Assembly: GCA_024280885.1 (NCBI GenBank)
Contig: JAJRPF010000045.1
Coordinates: 62,001 to 126,000 of the forward strand
Origin: Planctomycetota bacterium
GTDB taxonomy: Bacteria; Planctomycetota; JAJSAM01; JAJVHW01
Length of the DNA stretch: 64,000 nt
Direction of reading: 5' to 3'
Shown here: piece after piece, positions 62,775 through 64,000 of the stretch
Layout of the letters: the number at the start of each line of letters is the position of its first letter
Numbering within the stretch: position 1 is the stretch's first letter
Notes under the pieces: model-generated
Database searches by the model: none
What the model saw: only the letters and a program-made list of their open reading frames with translations
Told to the model about the DNA's origin: nothing
Position numbers and translations under genes: made by a program

Positions 62775-64000
62775 CTAGAAGTTGAACTGGAAGTTCATCT
62801 TAATGGCGTCGACAAGCGGCAGCGGATCGCTGCTCGCCTGGGTGTCATCGAGCTGGAACGTGATGCGGTAGCGCACGAAGCGATAACCGAAGCCATTCAG
62901 CTCAGCATCCGTCGAGAACGTGTACTCGTTGCCGAGTGCACCCGGGTTGTAGCCGGGGATATTGAAGACGCCGCCGGGGATGCCCGTGTCGTCGTGCACC
63001 TTGAGCGGGTGCCACTGCGACATGATCGAGACGTCGGTGGAGTCCTGGTTGGCATCGATGGCCGTGAGGTCCGCCTGTCCGAAGAGACTCGGGTGCTCGC
63101 TGGTCATCTGGATCTCGACGAAGATCGCATCGTTGCCGGTCGAGTCCGTCGTGATCAGCGGGTTCGAGAAATTCAGGATGCGGGGCTCGTCGACACCGAG
63201 GTCGGCGAACTTCGAGTACAGCTGAGACGGAACGCCTCCGCCGACGGGATCGAAGAAGCCCGTCGAGCCGCCGGGGATCGAGAGACCACCATCGGGCGAC
63301 TCAAGCCGAACGTAGCCGTCGCCACCCTTACCACCCGGCGATGCCGAGCCGTACGAGCCACCGGACTGTGTTCCGCCATCGCCACCTGTCACATCGGTCG
63401 CGGAACCGAGGCTCGCCAGGGAGAAACCCTGACTCGACTGGAGAAGCAGCGAACCGCCGCCGCCTCCGCCACCCGTGCCACTGCTCATCGCGCTGTACTT
63501 GCTACCGGTGCCGCCCTCGCCACCATTGGCCCGGACCGTGCCGTTCGTGCCGACGGTGAAGACGCCCGCGGTCTGGAAGTTCAGGGCGCCGCCGCCGCCA
63601 CCACCGCCGCCAGCGTTCTCACCCCAGCCCTGCGAGACATAGGCACCGTTGCCACCTGCGCCGCCGCCAGCGCCACCGACCAGAGGCTGGAGGTCCTCGT
63701 TATCGGAACCGGCTCCGCCCTTGCCGCCCTGACCGCGCCAGGTCGTCGTGGACGAGGTCGCGCTTGCGCCGTTCTGGCCGTCGAGCCGAGCGCCGCCGCC
63801 ACCACCAGCACCCGAGTTGCTGTACGCACCCGTCTGGCGAGCAACTTGGCCGCCAAGGCCGCCGCGTCCGCCATCCTCAGGCTCAGCAACCTCGAGGTCG
63901 AAGTCGTAACCCGGCAAGCCGATCTTGCCATCGCCCTGAGCCTTGTTCGCAGAGCTGCCGAACTTATTGCTCGACGCGCCACCGACGCCGCCGCCGGGAC
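62775..64000 (-). CDS. Gly-rich surface-type protein (5' end outside the window)
   Basis: The frame is open from the right edge to its stop at 62775, about 408 visible codons; the true start is beyond 64000. The visible N-terminal half is very Gly-rich (GGGGGG runs, Ser/Asn/Ala spacers, no cysteines). It is followed by about 180 residues of beta-rich sequence ending LVDAIKMNFQFNF. Gly-rich stretches of this form occur in cell-surface and adhesive proteins. The terminal Phe could be an outer-membrane targeting signal, but no beta-barrel is visible. I cannot give a function. Confidence 0.75.
   Translation of the reverse strand, partial: PGGGVGGASSNKFGSSANKAQGDGKIGLPGYDFDLEVAEPEDGGRGGLGGQVARQTGAYSNSGAGGGGGARLDGQNGASATSSTTTWRGQGGKGGAGSDNEDLQPLVGGAGGGAGGNGAYVSQGWGENAGGGGGGGGALNFQTAGVFTVGTNGTVRANGGEGGTGSKYSAMSSGTGGGGGGGSLLLQSSQGFSLASLGSATDVTGGDGGTQSGGSYGSASPGGKGGDGYVRLESPDGGLSIPGGSTGFFDPVGGGVPSQLYSKFADLGVDEPRILNFSNPLITTDSTGNDAIFVEIQMTSEHPSLFGQADLTAIDANQDSTDVSIMSQWHPLKVHDDTGIPGGVFNIPGYNPGALGNEYTFSTDAELNGFGYRFVRYRITFQLDDTQASSDPLPLVDAIKMNFQFNF

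Overview
The window is GC-rich, gene-dense DNA (nearly all of it coding) from a Gram-negative-type bacterium. I infer a member of the Planctomycetota, for these reasons: pseudopilins fused to LamG-like domains, FHA and TPR scaffold proteins, a tig-clpP-clpX cluster, a dense rpmE-prfA-prmC / rpsP-ffh / murA housekeeping block, and many large proteins with secreted or periplasmic domains. No 16S rRNA or taxon-defining gene is present, so this is an inference.

Region 1 (about 0.3-17.8 kb, minus strand) is one long operon for a type II secretion / type IV pilus-like envelope machine. In order of transcription it encodes a double-FHA membrane protein, a PilM/PilN (GspL-like) fusion, a PilO/GspM-like protein, a large TPR protein, a GspG-like major pseudopilin, a LamG-carrying pseudopilin, a giant (1759 aa) GspK-like protein, a GspJ-like and a GspI-like pseudopilin. 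The secretion ATPase, the inner-membrane GspF/PilC protein and the secretin are not in the window. A sigma-54 activator (18.2-20.0 kb) sits directly upstream in the same orientation.

Region 2 (20.4-28.6 kb, minus) holds rsmE, a TMTC-like membrane protein with a long TPR tail, asparagine synthetase, a family 2 glycosyltransferase, a small membrane protein and tRNA-Leu(UAG). Region 3 (29-33.7 kb, plus) has a coiled-coil membrane protein and the protein quality-control genes tig-clpP-clpX.

Region 4 (33.7-40.5 kb) looks like an accessory island. A hairpin- and repeat-rich 0.9 kb spacer leads into an LtaS-like phosphoglycerol transferase carrying a perfect 36-bp inverted repeat inside its reading frame. 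Next come an unusual protein with nucleotidyltransferase-like and nucleoside-diphosphate-kinase-like parts, and an AlgI-type MBOAT acyltransferase with an SGNH partner. Together they suggest modification of an extracellular polymer.

Region 5 (40.6-45.6 kb) carries accA and, divergently, a PurS-PurL fusion with purQ. Region 6 (45.7-51.4 kb, plus) is a second prepilin operon (PilV-, PilW- and PilX-like) followed by two paralogous HEAT-repeat proteins. Region 7 (51.6-62.1 kb, minus) is housekeeping: prmC, a zinc-ribbon membrane protein, prfA, rpmE, a membrane dipeptidase, a DUF192 lipoprotein, a Maf-family pyrophosphatase, an HhH protein, rpsP, ffh and murA. A 206-bp element with 23-bp terminal inverted repeats follows, then the 3' part of a very glycine-rich surface-type protein that runs off the right end.

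A recurring pattern is the presence of 12-17 bp tandem duplications in spacers and at gene starts, and in a few genes in-frame. The most interesting signals are: a repeated 'FPxxG...IxxE...Y...RGxxGT...H' module in the giant GspK and GspJ proteins; the palindromic elements sharing a GCCAGGA core (one inside a gene); the nucleotidyltransferase/NDK-like fusion; and the LamG pseudopilin machine under possible FHA and sigma-54 control.
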